From Typhlomys cinereus (lineage: Eukaryota; Chordata; Mammalia; Rodentia; Platacanthomyidae), in the NCBI GenBank assembly GCA_023101885.1, contig JALPQD010000240.1, forward strand, positions 2,077,501 through 2,141,500: DNA of 64,000 nt. Reading direction: 5' to 3'. Positions 35,471-46,999 of this stretch are shown here, one piece after another. How positions within the stretch are numbered: the first letter of the stretch is position 1; each line of letters opens with the position of its first letter. The notes beneath the pieces are model-generated. The model saw only the letters and a program-made list of their open reading frames with translations, made no database searches and was not told the origin of the DNA. The translations under genes and the position numbers were made by a program.

Positions 35471-38400
35471 CTAGAATCCACATGTAGGAGAGTACATATG
35501 GTGCTTAATTTTCTGTATCTGGGATACTTCACTCAATATAATTTTTTCTAATTCAATCTATTTCCTAGAAAACTTCATTAATTCATCTTTATTGATGGCT
35601 GAGTAGTATTCCATTGTATAAATGTACATTTTCCTTATCCACTCATCAACCGTTGAGCATTTGATTCCATGACATTGCTTTTGTAATTAATGCTGCTATG
35701 AACATGGTTGTGCTTGTGTCATTGAGGCGAATTTTTCCTTTATGGGGGATTATTCCCAGAAGTGGCATAGCAAGGTCATATGGCATTTCAATCTTTAACT
35801 TTTTAAAAAATCCCCAAACTGATCGCCAGAGTGGTTATATGAGTCTGCATTCCCACCAGCAATGTAGGAGAGTTCCTCTCCTCCACATCCTCTCCAGCAT
35901 TTGGTGTTGTTTGTATTGTGGGTTTTTGCCATCCTGACCGGGGTGTGATGATATTTCAAGGTGGTTTTGATTTGCATTTCCTTGAAGACTTCACTCAGGA
36001 TGTGAAGCATTTTTTAAGATATTTGTTAGACATTTCAATTTCTTCCCTAGAAAATTTCTTTTAAGTTCCAAGGCCCATTTTTTAATTGGGCCATTTATCT
36101 CCTTGGTGTTTAATTTTTTAAGTTCTTTGTGCTCTCTAGATAATAGAGCTCTATCAGATATGTGGTTAGTGAAGATTTTCTCCCATTCTGTGGGTTGCCT
36201 TTTTGCTCAGTTTATAATCTTTTTATGTGAACAAAACTCTTTAATTTCATAAGATCCCATCTGATGAGTGTCAGTTGTATTGACTGTGCTGTTGGATTTC
36301 TGTTTAGGAACTAATGACCTGGTCCAATCAGCTCAATAGAGTTCCCTACCTTTTCAGCTAGGGGTTTTTATAGTCTCTCCCCTAATATTGAGGCCCTTGA
36401 TCCATTTGGAATTAATTTTTGTACATGGTGATAAATACTGGTCCAGTTTTGATCTTCTGCATATGGATATCCAGTTTTTCCAGTTCCATTAGTTGAAGAT
36501 GCTGTTCTTTTTCCATTGAAAATTTTGGGCCCCTTTGTCAAAGATCAAATGGCTTTAAGTGTAGAGGCTTATATCTGGGTCTTCAATGCTTATCCATTGA
36601 TCTACATGTCTATTTTGGAGCCGGTATCAGGCTGTTTTCATTACGATGGATTTGTAGCATAGATTAAGGTTTGGTATGGTGATACCTCCAGCAGTGTTTT
36701 TATTACTCAGGATTGTTTTTGCTATCCTAGGTCTTTTGTGCTTCCATATGAATTTTGAGATTGTTTGGTCATTTTTTTAAAGAATTGCTTGAGGATTTTG
36801 ATTGGTATAGCATTAAATCTGTATATTGCTCTTGGTAAGATGGTAATTTTTATGATGTTGATTCTGCCAATCCAGGAGCATAGGAGGCCTTTCCACCTTC
36901 TGGTGTCTTCTGCAATTTCTTTCTTTAGGGTTTTAAAGTTTTCATTGTATAGGTCTCTTACTTCCTTGTTTAGGTTTATACCAAGGTATTTCATTTTTTT
37001 AGGGGCTATACTAAATGGGATTGTTTCTCTCAGGGCTTTTTCACTTCTTTCATTCTGGGCATATAGGAAGGCCACTGATTTTTGTATGTTTACTTTGTAT
37101 CCTGCTACCCTGCTGAACTTCTCAATTAGTTCCAGGAGCTTCCTGGTGGAGTTTTTAGGATCACTCAGATATATGATCATGTCATCTGAAAATAGAGATA
37201 TCTTGACTTCTTCCTCACAGATTTGAATCCCTTTTATCTCCCTCTCTTGTCTTGTACAATAAAAGTGGCGAGAGTGGACAACCTTGTCTAGTTCCTGATT
37301 AAAGTAGGAATGCTTTAAGTTTTTTCTCATTGAGTATAATCCTTGTTGTTGTCTTGTTGCATACAGGTTTTATTATGTTGATAAAGGTTCCTTTCATTCC
37401 AACTGTCTCTAGGGTTTTGATCTAAAAAGGATGTTGGATCAAAAGCTTTTTCTGCATCTACCGAAAGTATCTTGTGGTCTTGGACTTTGGATTGGTCTAT
37501 ATGATGGATTACATTTATCAATTTGTGTATGTTGAACCAACCTTGTGGACCTGGAATAAAGCCTATTTGATCACAGTGAATGAATTTTTGATATGTTTTT
37601 GAATCCAATTTGCTAAGATTTTGTTGAGAATTTTTGCATCTGTGTTCATCAAAGGGACTGGCCTATAGTATTCTTTTTTAAATGTATCTTTAGTAGATTT
37701 TGGGATTAGTATGATATTAGCTTCATAGAAAGCATTTGACAGCGTTCCTTCCTTCACAATTTTATGGAACACTTTAAGAAGTATTGGTGTTAGTTGCTCT
37801 TTAAATGTCTTATAGAATTCTGTGCTGAATTCATCTGGTCCAGGACATTTTTTAGTATGAAGATTTGAGATTACTTAATTGATTTCTCATATGTTATAGG
37901 ACTATTTAAATAATTCACAACTTCCTGATTCAATTTAGGCAAGTTGTGCTTACTTAGGAATTCATCCATTTCTTTTGTGTTATAAAATTTCATGGAGTAT
38001 AAATTTTTGAAATATGACCTTATAATTCTCTGAATTTCTTGGGTATTAGTTGTGATAACTCCATTTTCTTTTCTAATTTTATTAATTTGGGTTTTCTCTC
38101 TCTTGATTTTCGTTAATTTAGCTAGGGATGTAGAAATCTTATTGATTTTTTCAAAGAACCAGCTTTTTGACTGGTTGATTCTATGAATTGTTTTCCTAAT
38201 CTCAATTTGGGATATTTCTCCCCTGATTTTGTTAATATCTCTCTACCGCTTTTGGGATTGGATTACTCTTATGTCTATAGAGCTTTAAGCTGCATTGTTA
38301 AGTTATTTATTTGTGATGTTTCTATTTTTTTGATATAGGCATTAAGAGCTATGAACTTACCTCTTAGGACAGCTTTCATTGTGTACCAGGGATTTTGATA

Positions 38401-39240
38401 TGTTGAATATTCATTATCATTCACTTCTAGAAAATCTTGAATTTCCTTTATGATTTCTTCCTGAACCAAATTCTCATTCAGCATCATATTGTTTAGTTTC
38501 CAAGAGTTAGTGTATTTTCCTCTGTTTGTCGTGTTGTGGATGTCAAGCTTTAGACCATGGTGGTCTGATAGGGTACAGGCTAAAATTTCAACTTCTTGTA
38601 TATGTGGAGATTCATTTTGTGGCCCAATATGTGGTCTATTTTGGAGAAAGTTCCATGGACTGCTGAGAAAAATGTGTAGTGGATGGAAAGTTCAATAGAG
38701 ATCTGTAAGGTCCATTTCAGTAAGGGTTTAATTGAGTTACACTATGTTTCTGTTAAGTTTTTGGCCTGTTAATCTTCCCCACATTGAGAGGGCAGCATTG
38801 AAATCCCCAAGTATTATTATTTTGGAATTCATATCTTGCTTTAGACATTGTACTTTTTGCTTAATGAACATGGAGGAGCCCATATTAGGTGCATTTATGT
38901 TCAGTATTGTGAAGCCTTACTGTTGAATTGTACCTGTGACTAAAATGTACTATCTTTTTATGTCTCTTAGGATTTTTACTTTGGTTTGAAGTCCACTTTG
39001 TCAACATGTAGCATCATGCTACCTTTTCTTGTTTCCTGATTCCATTAGCTTGCAGAATTTTTGACCAGCCTTTTACTTTATAATGTGCCTATCTTTTGTG
39101 GTGACATGTGTTTCCTGAAGGCAGAAGATGAGTGAGTTGTGACTTCTAATCCATGTTTGCAATCTGTGTCTTTTGACTGGTGAGCTAATTCCATTAACAT
39201 TTAGTGTTATAGTGGAGAAATCACTTTTAATTCCTGACAT
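35471..39240 (-). pseudogene. L1 ORF2, degenerate
   Basis: The start is the CAT at 39238-39240 (protein opens MSGIK) and the stop TAG corresponds to 35471-35473. The span of 3,770 bp is close to the 3,812 bp of the plus-strand ORF2. Many stops and frameshifts leave only short open pieces, the longest about 36722-37330, which carries the reverse transcriptase stretch 'EEVKISLFSDDMIIYLSDP' and part of the thumb. Here the usual FADD reads FSDD. The piece at 35795-36010 still shows the Cys-rich C-terminal motif 'CWRGCG'. It is non-functional. Confidence 0.92.
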
Positions 39241-39297
39241 TTTTTGTGTTTAATGGCTTTCATAAGTGTATTATTTAGCTTGGAGGTTTTGGTGGTA

Positions 39298-39747
39298 TTA
39301 TATTTCCCTTCTGTCCTCCTGGATATGCTTGTTGTTTTCTTCAAGCTTGAGTGTCTTTTCTAGCATTTTCTGAAGGCCTGGTTTGGTAGTCATGTAAGCT
39401 TTCAAGTTGTCCTTGTGCTAGAAAACTTTTCTTTCACCCTCAATCATGATCATGACTAATAGTTTTGCTGGGTATATAAGCCTGGTTTGACATTTTTGCT
39501 CATTCAATACTTGAAGTATGTCTCTCCAAGCTCTTCTTGCTTTTACTGTTTCCATTGAAAATCACTTGTTATTTTAATAGGTTTACCTTTAAAAGTGACT
39601 TTTTTTTTCCCTTGAAGCTCTCAGCACCTTTTCTTTGTCTTGTATGTATAGTGTTTTGACTATTATTGGCCTTGGTGAGTTTCTATTTTGGTCATATCTA
39701 TTTGGGGTGTGGAAGGCCTCTTGTATTTGGATGGGCCTCTCTTTCTT
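39298..39747 (-). pseudogene. L1 ORF1, C-terminal half only
   Basis: The stop TAA corresponds to 39298-39300. Reading back, the frame covers the C-terminal domain and part of the RRM-like region, comparable to 24225-24672 of the plus-strand L1 ('KPGLQKML' region and 'QRQIIVKTLHI'-like sequence), with frameshifts. It stops abruptly at 39747, where the SINE poly(T) begins. The N-terminal coiled-coil half is absent. Confidence 0.85.
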
Positions 39748-39925
39748 TTTTTTTTATTTATTCAATTGTGCGCGTGTATATGTGTGTGTGTGTGTGTATG
39801 TGTGTATGTGTGTATGTGTGTGTAGAACCACGGATGAATTCGGGAACCACCATGGACCGCCTCCTCCTTGTTTACTCTGCCCGGGGACTCACAGGCTCCG
39901 CCCTACCAGCACCAGAAACGCAGGC
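39748..39925 (-). mobile_element. Young B2-like SINE, subfamily b, 5'-truncated, nested in L1
   Basis: The minus-strand copy starts at its poly(A) (T-run at about 39748) and has a GT-rich tail, then the antisense of 'cgaattcatccgtggttcta', 'gagtaaacaaggagg' and 'tggtagggcggagcctg'. It breaks at 'ggctgcccccc', so the tRNA-like head is gone. No clean target duplication is visible, consistent with an insertion accompanied by deletion. Confidence 0.88.
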
Positions 39926-40020
39926 TGCCCCCCTCCCCTCCCTTCCCCCTCCCCTCCCTCCCCCTCCCCCCTCCTTCCTCTCCCTTCCCTCCTTCCTCCT
40001 CCCTCCCCCTCCCCCCTTAG
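39926..40020. repeat. Polypyrimidine tract (CCCTCC)n
   Basis: About 95 bp of C and T only, made of CCTCCC and CCTTCC units, joining the truncated SINE to the GC-rich 5' UTR-like segment. It is the complement of a G-rich purine tract. Confidence 0.9.
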
Positions 40021-40283
40021 AACTTTGCTTCGGTTTTCTCTAGACTCTGTTGAATTCTGAGGAGCAGAGAGTGAGTCCATTTTGGTCCGGGTCCTGGGCA
40101 AGAGCAGTGTCTGGTGGGGTGGGCAGATCACCTGGGACCTGGGGTATGGCCTAGGGACCTTCCCCTGTGCCAGAGCAGACTGGCTGCTGGGTGGGGAACA
40201 CAGATGACCTGGGGTATGAAGTGTGGTCTAGGGGCCTTACCCGAGGAGCAGGGAGTCTGCCCTGGTCCAGATCCAGACAGAAC
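40021..40283 (-). repeat. GC-rich tandem repeat, probable L1 5' UTR monomers
   Basis: Units of about 75 bp. 'agatcacctgggacctgggg' at about 40127 recurs as 'agatgacctggggtatgaag' at about 40202, each followed by 'cctaggg(a/g)cctt' and an 'gagcag' block, and a further diverged unit lies left of these. Its place at the 5' end of the minus-strand L1, inside the flanking duplication, suggests L1 promoter monomers. Sequence identity with a known monomer family was not checked. Confidence 0.5.
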
Positions 40284-40384
40284 ATGTACTTTAAAAAGAA
40301 TGAATAACTAGCAATGCTGAAGTTTTGGATGCAATACTTGGTACTTCAAAAACGAATGACATTTTTTTAAATTTTACATTATAT

Positions 40385-40560
40385 TTATTATTGTTGCATG
40401 TGTATGATATATGTGCAGTACATGTGTGGAGGTCCAAGGACTGTTCTGTGGAAGCAGTTCTCTTCTTCCACTTTTATATAGATTCCAGGTACTGAACTCA
40501 GATCATCAAGCTTACTTACACAGCAGGTGACTTTATGCATTTGGAGCCCTTTTTCAAGTC
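40385..40560 (-). mobile_element. Old antisense tRNA-derived SINE
   Basis: Plus-strand reading shows 'tgtgtggaggtccaaggac', 'agcagttctcttcttccac', 'gattccaggtactgaactcaga' (antisense B-box region) and a degraded head. This is typical of antisense rodent B3/B4-like SINEs. Confidence 0.6.
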
Positions 40561-42125
40561 CTTGTAAGCATTTTTTTTTTGTTAACAATAAAAATGCTAA
40601 CATGACCTTATTTGTGTTATAAATATTACAAGAGACAATAATAAATGTATGCATTTTACATTTTGCTATGTCAAAAGGAAAGTTTATCCCTTATTTTTAT
40701 CTTGTGAAACATTTCTCAAGTAGCAAGTAAATTGAAATTATGCAAGTAGAATTCATTGGTAATACAAGTCTGATCATAAGAGTATCCATGTCTGCTCTGT
40801 GCAATTGCTGTGTCCAGTAAGCCATGCATGGAACATCTTCTTAAAACTCGGTGATGTGCTCTTACTGTCAGTTCTTCTTTTCAGGAAACACATTGAAACT
40901 CTTGAGAAAAACTGATCCTTGATGACAGCAGGAGGTGCAAGTTCTTAGCTACTTTTACTCAGGCCTGTGTCTCTAAGGAAATAAGAAGCTGCTCATCTGT
41001 CTGCTGAAAACACTTGATGGGTCATTTCAAGAGGTTTGATTTTGAATCAAATTCTAGTGCACATCCCCCCAAAATTCATTAACTTCTTTTTATGTCTGTC
41101 TATTATACCCTTGGCACTACCATGAGGTCCACTGGGCAGGCAGTTGTAGATACATGCTATTATTTTCTCTCTGCACTGTTAGTGAAAGCTGGCAGTAAGG
41201 GTCAGCTGCAGGCTGCAGTCCTAGAAATAGAGAGAGACATGTGCATTGGTAATACCCCAGGACAATATGTAAATGGGGAGCATTACAGTTTTCCTGAGCC
41301 CCAAGTGGCAACCATCCTGCATGTTCACACACTGGAAAACAAAAAGGTCCAGTGCAGCCACCTTCAGATTATCACAGGCATTCGCCTGCCTCATCGCATC
41401 CACGTCAATGCACGTGGATAAATTCAACGAATGTTTTAAAAAGCAAATCAGACCTGTGGAATTCTTTGTTACCATTCTTGACCATTCATCAGAATTTGCT
41501 CATGTTACTTCAGATGTTTTGTTAATAATCACAGGAAACACTGAAATAGACACCCTTATGTTGCTTGTTACCTGGAAACAGAGAGGTAAAGGAAGTTCCA
41601 CAAGCTGTTTGTAAGTCATAAACCTGGGATTTGACCCAAACCATTTCAATCTCAACCCCAAAACACTTCTCACTTTCCTCCCTTTTCTGGAAGATTGGCT
41701 GTTCTTCACTGACTAGTTTTCATTGAGTTTCAAGTTAATATTCCCATTCACTTGCACACACATTCACTTATTCAGTGCACACACCCAGCGCTTATGCTAA
41801 CTTGAGGCTACAGAATCAAACAGGATGAAGGACTCCAGGGGAGCTTATGTTAGGCCACAAGAACAAACATATATATATACACACACACACACATATATAC
41901 ATACACACATACATACCTGAGCAATATAGAGAAAACACAATGCCAAAAAGGAACTCAGCATTTGGTGTGAGAAGACTAAATGAGAAAAGAGGCAGAGAAT
42001 GACAGGATAAGACAATTATCACAGTGGGCCAGAGATAGAGGTTTAAATTTGATTTTTTGTGGAGCCAAAAATTACTGAAGATTTGTAGGCTCATTTGAGC
42101 TATAACTGTTATTTATTCCTTTTAT
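40561..42125. other. Unique sequence, no gene established
   Basis: Overlapping ORFs of 71-113 codons on both strands at 41092-41614 have no recognised domain, no splice signals that decide a structure, and mutual overlap, so none is called. An AT/AC microsatellite lies at about 41867-41925. Confidence 0.5.
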
Positions 42126-42140
42126 AAGAAATTGGCCAGG

Positions 42141-42440
42141 GAATGGAGAGGTGGCTCAAGGGTTAAGCCTCTGCCTTGCAGGCAGAAGGTCCTGAGTTCG
42201 GATCCCAGATCCCACGTATAGATGCCAGGCGGAAGCGGGGGCGGCCTGCGTTTGTGGTCCTGGTAGGGCGGAGCCTGTGAATCCCGGAGCAGAGTAAACA
42301 AGGAGGTGGAGGCGGTCCATGGGGGTTCCCGATTCGTCCGTGGTTCTACACACACACATACACACATGCGCGTGCACATACACACACACACACACGCACA
42401 ATTGAATAAATACTAATAAAAAAATTAAAAAAAAAAAAGA
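42141..42440 (+). mobile_element. Young B2-like SINE, subfamily b, inserted at the head of a B1-like element
   Basis: Full length. Subfamily b marks are 'gagcagagtaaacaaggagg' and 'tccatgggggttcccga'. A 15-bp perfect target duplication, aagaaattggccagg, is at 42126-42140 and 42441-42455. The right copy runs into a B1-like element starting 'ggccaggcatag'. Confidence 0.95.
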
Positions 42441-42445
42441 AAGAA

Positions 42446-42560
42446 ATTGGCCAGGCATAGTCAAATCACATCTGCATTCCCAACCCTTGGAAAGCCAATG
42501 TGGGAAGAACACAAGTTTAAAACCCTGTGACCAATGAAAATATATACATATCACACATAC
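42446..42560 (+). mobile_element. Old B1-like SINE
   Basis: 'ggccaggcatagtcaaatca', 'catctgcattcccaaccctt', 'ggaaagccaatgtgggaag' and 'agtttaaaaccctgtga' follow the order of a 7SL-derived B1. It is strongly diverged. The young SINE at 42141 inserted in its first bases. Confidence 0.6.
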
Positions 42561-42675
42561 CTGGATGCCAAAGATAAAAAAAATTCACCTAACTTCCAGT
42601 CTTAATTATACTTCTTTAGGGTCACTTCAAGTTTATAAGTAGACCATATATCAATGTTCTTGAAAAAGTAAAACC

Positions 42676-42865
42676 GGGGCTGGAGAGGTGGCTCAGGGGT
42701 TAAGCCTCTGCCTTGCAGGCGGAAGATCCTAAGTTCGGATCCCAGATCCCACGTATAGACGCCGGGCGGAAGCCGGCGTCCTGGTAGGGCGGAGCCTGTG
42801 AATCCCGGAGCAGAGTAAACAAGGAGGTGGACCGGTCCATGGGGGTTCCCGAATTCGCCTGTGGT

Positions 42866-42909
<44 letters not shown>

Positions 42910-42979
42910 TACATGCGCACACACACGCATACACACACAATTGAATAAATAATAAAAAAAATTAAAAAACAAAAAAAAA
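42676..42979 (+). mobile_element. Young B2-like SINE, subfamily b, small internal deletion
   Basis: It carries 'gagcagagtaaacaaggagg' and 'gggggttcccgaattcgcc'. About 20 bp of the GC-rich body after 'gggcggaagc' is missing compared with 42141. A 14-bp target duplication with one mismatch (gaaaaagtaaaacc at 42662-42675, gaaaaactaaaacc at 42980-42993). The (CA)n part runs about 42868-42906. Confidence 0.93.
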
Positions 42980-42993
42980 GAAAAACTAAAACC

Positions 42994-44069
42994 ATCCCTT
43001 TCATTGTCCATTGGCTTATTAATCTGTGATTGTAGCAGGAGCATAGTCTTCAGCACAGCACATACCTGAATCATGTGTCTGATGTAAAGTTCCTGCTGAA
43101 TCATTACCTCTGGAGTGAGTATCCAGGAATAGACTCAGTAGGACCCTACAACCCTGTTTCCACAGTTAGATCACTCCAGAAATACAGTCTATTTCTAAGG
43201 AAATTCTCCATTGCATAGATTGACTCAGTGAGACAAATTCTTCTGCATCAATGCCAGTTAAAAAGTCTTGCTTATCACTGATTTTTCATAATATTTGTGA
43301 AGAACTGGAAGGAAGATGGAAGAAAGGCAGGGAAGGAGCGTAGAAAGGAGGGAGGGAGAAAGGGACAAAAATGGGAAGGATAGAGGAAGGAAGGAGAAAA
43401 GTGTCTTGGCTGGATACTGACATCTAAAGGTATTGGTTTTGTGTCTTCTCTATTTTTTTAATTTTCAATACTTCTCAACCCATCTTTCTGGGATTAATAT
43501 TTTCACTTCAACATTTCTTAAAGTATTTCAATGAAATTGCTTTCAAATGGTTTATTTTATATTAGATCATAGAGTGATAAATTAAAATCATAAATGTACA
43601 TACTAGCAAGCAATATTTTGTCTTCTGTGTGCACATACCATATGTTTCATGACCTCTGAAAACATAAAGTCACTAATTTAAGTCAAATTAGGGAAAGGGC
43701 AGTATACCAATTGCTGTATTTTCTGCTCCTTCTTGATAACAAATGAACTTTCCCCCATCATATATGACAGTGTGCTTTTTCTTTGGCTAAGATATAATAA
43801 CACTGCTCTACATGAACAAAAATATTTTCACTGGCTATGTTATTACTGAGAAATGCATTAGGAAAATGCAAAAATATTTCACCTTTATGTTGAAGAAAGA
43901 CAGTGGATTTAATAAAATGTTCACAGCATTTGACATATGCCATATGTTTGGTAAACATCAAAGTAAAGGCTTTGGTTTCTGAAAATTCTGGACACCATAG
44001 CTGTAGAGACCTTAAGTGTTTAATGGCCAACCACCTGACTCACCTCAAAGGAAAGCCAGAAAAGACAGC
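42994..44069. other. Unique sequence with a purine-rich tract
   Basis: A GGAA/GGGA/GAAA-rich patch lies at about 43303-43405. The rest is AT-rich with no recognised repeat or gene. Confidence 0.5.
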
Positions 44070-44490
44070 TAAAACTAATTGGTGGTGTCAACTTGAAGGC
44101 TGGAACTCTGGGCACATTTGTAAAGAATTAGCAGTTGCAATTAAGCCCTAGCAAGCCTCCAGGAGATTGTCTCATTGATAGAGGTTCAGCCCATGGTGGG
44201 TAGGACTATACCCTGGGCAAATGAATAAAATGGAAGGAGTTGGTTAAGTAAGTAGGCATTCTTTTGCATACTTGGCCAAACATGTTGATCTGGAAAGTAA
44301 GGTCTGCCCTTCTCTAAGCAATCCTATGGATATATGGATTTGGTGTGGCCCTTCTCTTAGCCCCTGGTGTCGGTGTGGACTCCTCTGACGAGCTAGATTA
44401 AAACCTGTAACCAGACAATCACAATCCAAAATAAAATGCCTTGTTCCCATAAGTCATTTACTGTTAACTTATCAGCAGCATGCAGAGTAA
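44070..44490 (+). mobile_element. hAT-like (URR1-like) non-autonomous element, copy 3
   Basis: Starts near 'aattggtggtgtcaacttga' with 'aactctgggcacatttgtaaagaatta'. It continues with 'caagcctccaggagattgtct', 'gtgggtaggactataccctg', 'tacttggccaaacatgttga', 'gtgtggactcctctgacgag' and 'cctgtaaccagacaatcaca', and ends 'cataagtcatttactgttaa'. It shares this block order with the copies at 33535 and (inverted) 12660. Confidence 0.7.
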
Positions 44491-46234
44491 CTGCCACACG
44501 ATACCAAAGCTCCTGGAATGAGGTGAGGACCCAGAAGCAGAAGCAGCCCCACAGAGAAACCCTTAGCACGCCCCCTCACTGCTCTGCCGTGAGGGAATCG
44601 ACCTTGGTGAGAAGGAGCCCACTGCTGGGATTAGAGCACGAGAACTGATCTTGACACCAGACGCTTCTGTGAACTGTAGAAACATATTGTAACCTAAGCA
44701 AGCCTAAATTTATTTTATAGAAAGGAACTTCAACAGTGCCAATCCCACACATTTGTCAAAATATTAAATGAAAAAATTACTTCAAAATACTGGCACATAG
44801 GACATGCTATGCAATTTTCATTTATTATAGTTGCTATACTATTGCTGTTAATACGATACTTCATTATTAGCATAATAATTTACTATTTATACAGGTGATA
44901 TACAAACCCTTTTGTTTTGTTAATAATTTTAAAGTATTTGTTTAATAAAGTGAGAATTCTTATTTTGTACCAGTGTGAAACTCTGCTAAAAATATTCTAA
45001 TGGTATGACTCTAGTAATCTAACTATTGAGTGTTTCTTAAAATTTCGTAGTTCTAGTGAATTCAAAAATATATTACAAAGATAATACACTGTGAAAAGCA
45101 AAGAAGAAATGCCCCTTGCCATTGGGATCCTGAGAGCCTATGGGGGAAAATATCCACAAGACTTCAACACCTAGGATGCAGGCTGACTGAGTGAGGAAGC
45201 TGGACAGAGCTGGAGGAGAGCTGCAAGCTGACGAAATCATGGTAGGCTTCCTGGAAGAGCCTGGACTGCTCTGATCCTTGACAAATATGGAAGTGATGTG
45301 GACACGCAGCAGGTCTTCTGTGTTCTGAGTGATTCTACCGATGTGGCTATATAAATGTCCATGTTCCTCAGAAAGGAGAGAAAGACAAGAGACCAGTGAA
45401 AGATGAGACTCAAAATGTGGTCCAGCCTAGTATGCATTTTGCAAAACTGGTCATCAAAATTAGAATCAATTTATACATCCATAAAAAATGAGTGAGAGTT
45501 CTTTTGGTTTTTGTCCAAACATTTTCTCTTTTCACATTATAAGCATATATAATATTATCTCATATTTAGAACAGTTTCTCCTTTTTTCTCTCCCCTTAAT
45601 CTCCATTCCCATATTCTTCCTTTTCTCCTTACAGCAGTTTCTCCTATTTCCTATGTGTGACCCACTGTGTTTCATCTAGTTCATCTAGTTCATGACATAT
45701 GCCTGATATAGTTCATGGTCCAGCAAGTGTCATAAATTAGTAGGTTTTACAATGAGGATAGCATCTTTCTTTCTTCTCTATTAGTATTTGTTCTCATAAG
45801 TCATGAGAGTTATTTTGTAAATCAAAATGTGAAGGTGGTAATAAAGTTCAAATTCCTGACTATTGATACAAGTAACTTATTGCCCTAGGTCAATAGATTT
45901 TTGTTTTTCTTTTAATAGGGGAAATCACTTATCCCTATGAGAGTTTCTTAAAAAGTTGTAGACTTTCTAAAATAAAAACAGAGTATGAAGCATCAGTACA
46001 TATTATTTACACTCCTCACTGTGACTACTCTCCCAGCAAGTATGCATGATGGTGTTGTTGTCTTTCTGAATGCATGAGCTCTAAGAAATGTGACAGTTCC
46101 TGATCACAGGAAGTCATTTTCACCAAGTTTGCTAACTTTTACTATGTTAGCAAGTTAACTTTTACTATGATTAATTTGAATAAAACAACATTATAGCCAG
46201 TGCTTACTATATTGGTCACCACAAATCTAGGGCC
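44491..46234. other. Unique sequence; weak MIR-like traces
   Basis: Possible MIR or MIR3 relics are 'actggcacataggacatgctatgcaa' near 44788 and 'ggcttcctggaagagcc' near 45245, both too short for a firm call. Otherwise AT-rich with no gene. Confidence 0.4.
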
Positions 46235-46370
46235 TTGGTATTCTCATCAGCCAAAGGAAATACTATTCTAGCATTGCAAGTATTCTTATGAATGAAAGAA
46301 ATGAAGTCTAGATGTAGGTAAAGCACTTAGGAAAACACCAAGCACTCAAGTATTTTCAAGTTTTGTTATT
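46235..46370 (+). mobile_element. MIR, 3' half
   Basis: It follows the MIR 3' order: 'tattctcatcagccaaagga' (from 'cctcatctgtaaaatggg'), 'aatactattctag', 'atgaatgaaagaaatgaa', and 'gtaaagcacttaggaaaacacc' (from 'gtaaagcacttagaacagtgcc'). Confidence 0.55.
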
Positions 46371-46675
46371 GAGCCTTAGTGTCAGAAACAGTTCATGTAA
46401 AGGTTATTGGGACAGAAAAAATGTGATATGAGGTTTTCTCTCCCAAGGACCTTGAGGAGCCAATGAGAAGACAGCACACTCACACCCAGATAAGGGTATA
46501 TTGAGTAATATAAATATTAAATGACATTTCAACTAGAAAACACCAGCAATATGTGTCACAACACTAATGAGGTCAAGGGTAAATTGAGTTCCTTTTCAGA
46601 ACTTGTGCAAACCAAACCGTTGAACTGAGTCTTGAAGAATGCACAGGAATTATTCTGTCCAAAAGAGTGGGGAGG

Positions 46676-46947
46676 GGCTGGAAAGGTGGCTCAGGGGTTA
46701 AGCCTCTGCCTTGCAGGCGGAAGGTCCTGAGTTCGGATCCCAGATCCCACGTATAGACGCCAGGCGGAAGCAGGGGCGGCCTGCGCTTTCTGGTCCTGGT
46801 AGGGCGGAGCCTGTGAATCCTGGGGCAGAAGGAGGTGGAGGCGTCCATGGTGGTTCACGAATTCGTCCGTGGTTCTACACATACACAGACACACACATAC
46901 ACACACACACACAGACACACGCGCGCATGCACATACACAGTTGAATA

Positions 46948-46977
<30 letters not shown>
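46676..46977 (+). mobile_element. Young B2-like SINE, subfamily a
   Basis: Full length with 'ggcgtccatggtggttcacg', a (CA)n stretch and an (AAT)n tail (about 46944-46977). A 15-bp perfect target duplication, aaaagagtggggagg, is at 46661-46675 and 46978-46992. Confidence 0.95.
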
Positions 46978-46981
<4 letters not shown>

Positions 46982-46999
46982 GAGTGGGGAGGAGGAGCT

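Larger units (their letters stand above)
34465..40283 (-). mobile_element. Long LINE-1, degenerate, with nested SINE
   Basis: Read on the minus strand: GC-rich 5' UTR-like repeats (40283-40021), a disrupted ORF1 (39747-39298), ORF2 (39240-35471), then a 3' UTR with G-rich tract ending at the A-rich tail near 34465. A flanking duplication of 12 bp with one mismatch (aagatgtacttt at 34453-34464 and aacatgtacttt at 40281-40292) supports a single insertion spanning all parts. The first half of ORF1 and part of the 5' UTR are missing where the SINE (39748-39925) and a polypyrimidine tract lie. It is more decayed than the plus-strand L1. Confidence 0.85.

Noticed and set aside
41092..41614. Overlapping 109- and 113-codon ORFs
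   Set aside because: Different frames of the same DNA with opposite-strand ORFs as well. No domain, no codon pattern and no splice context that I could support.
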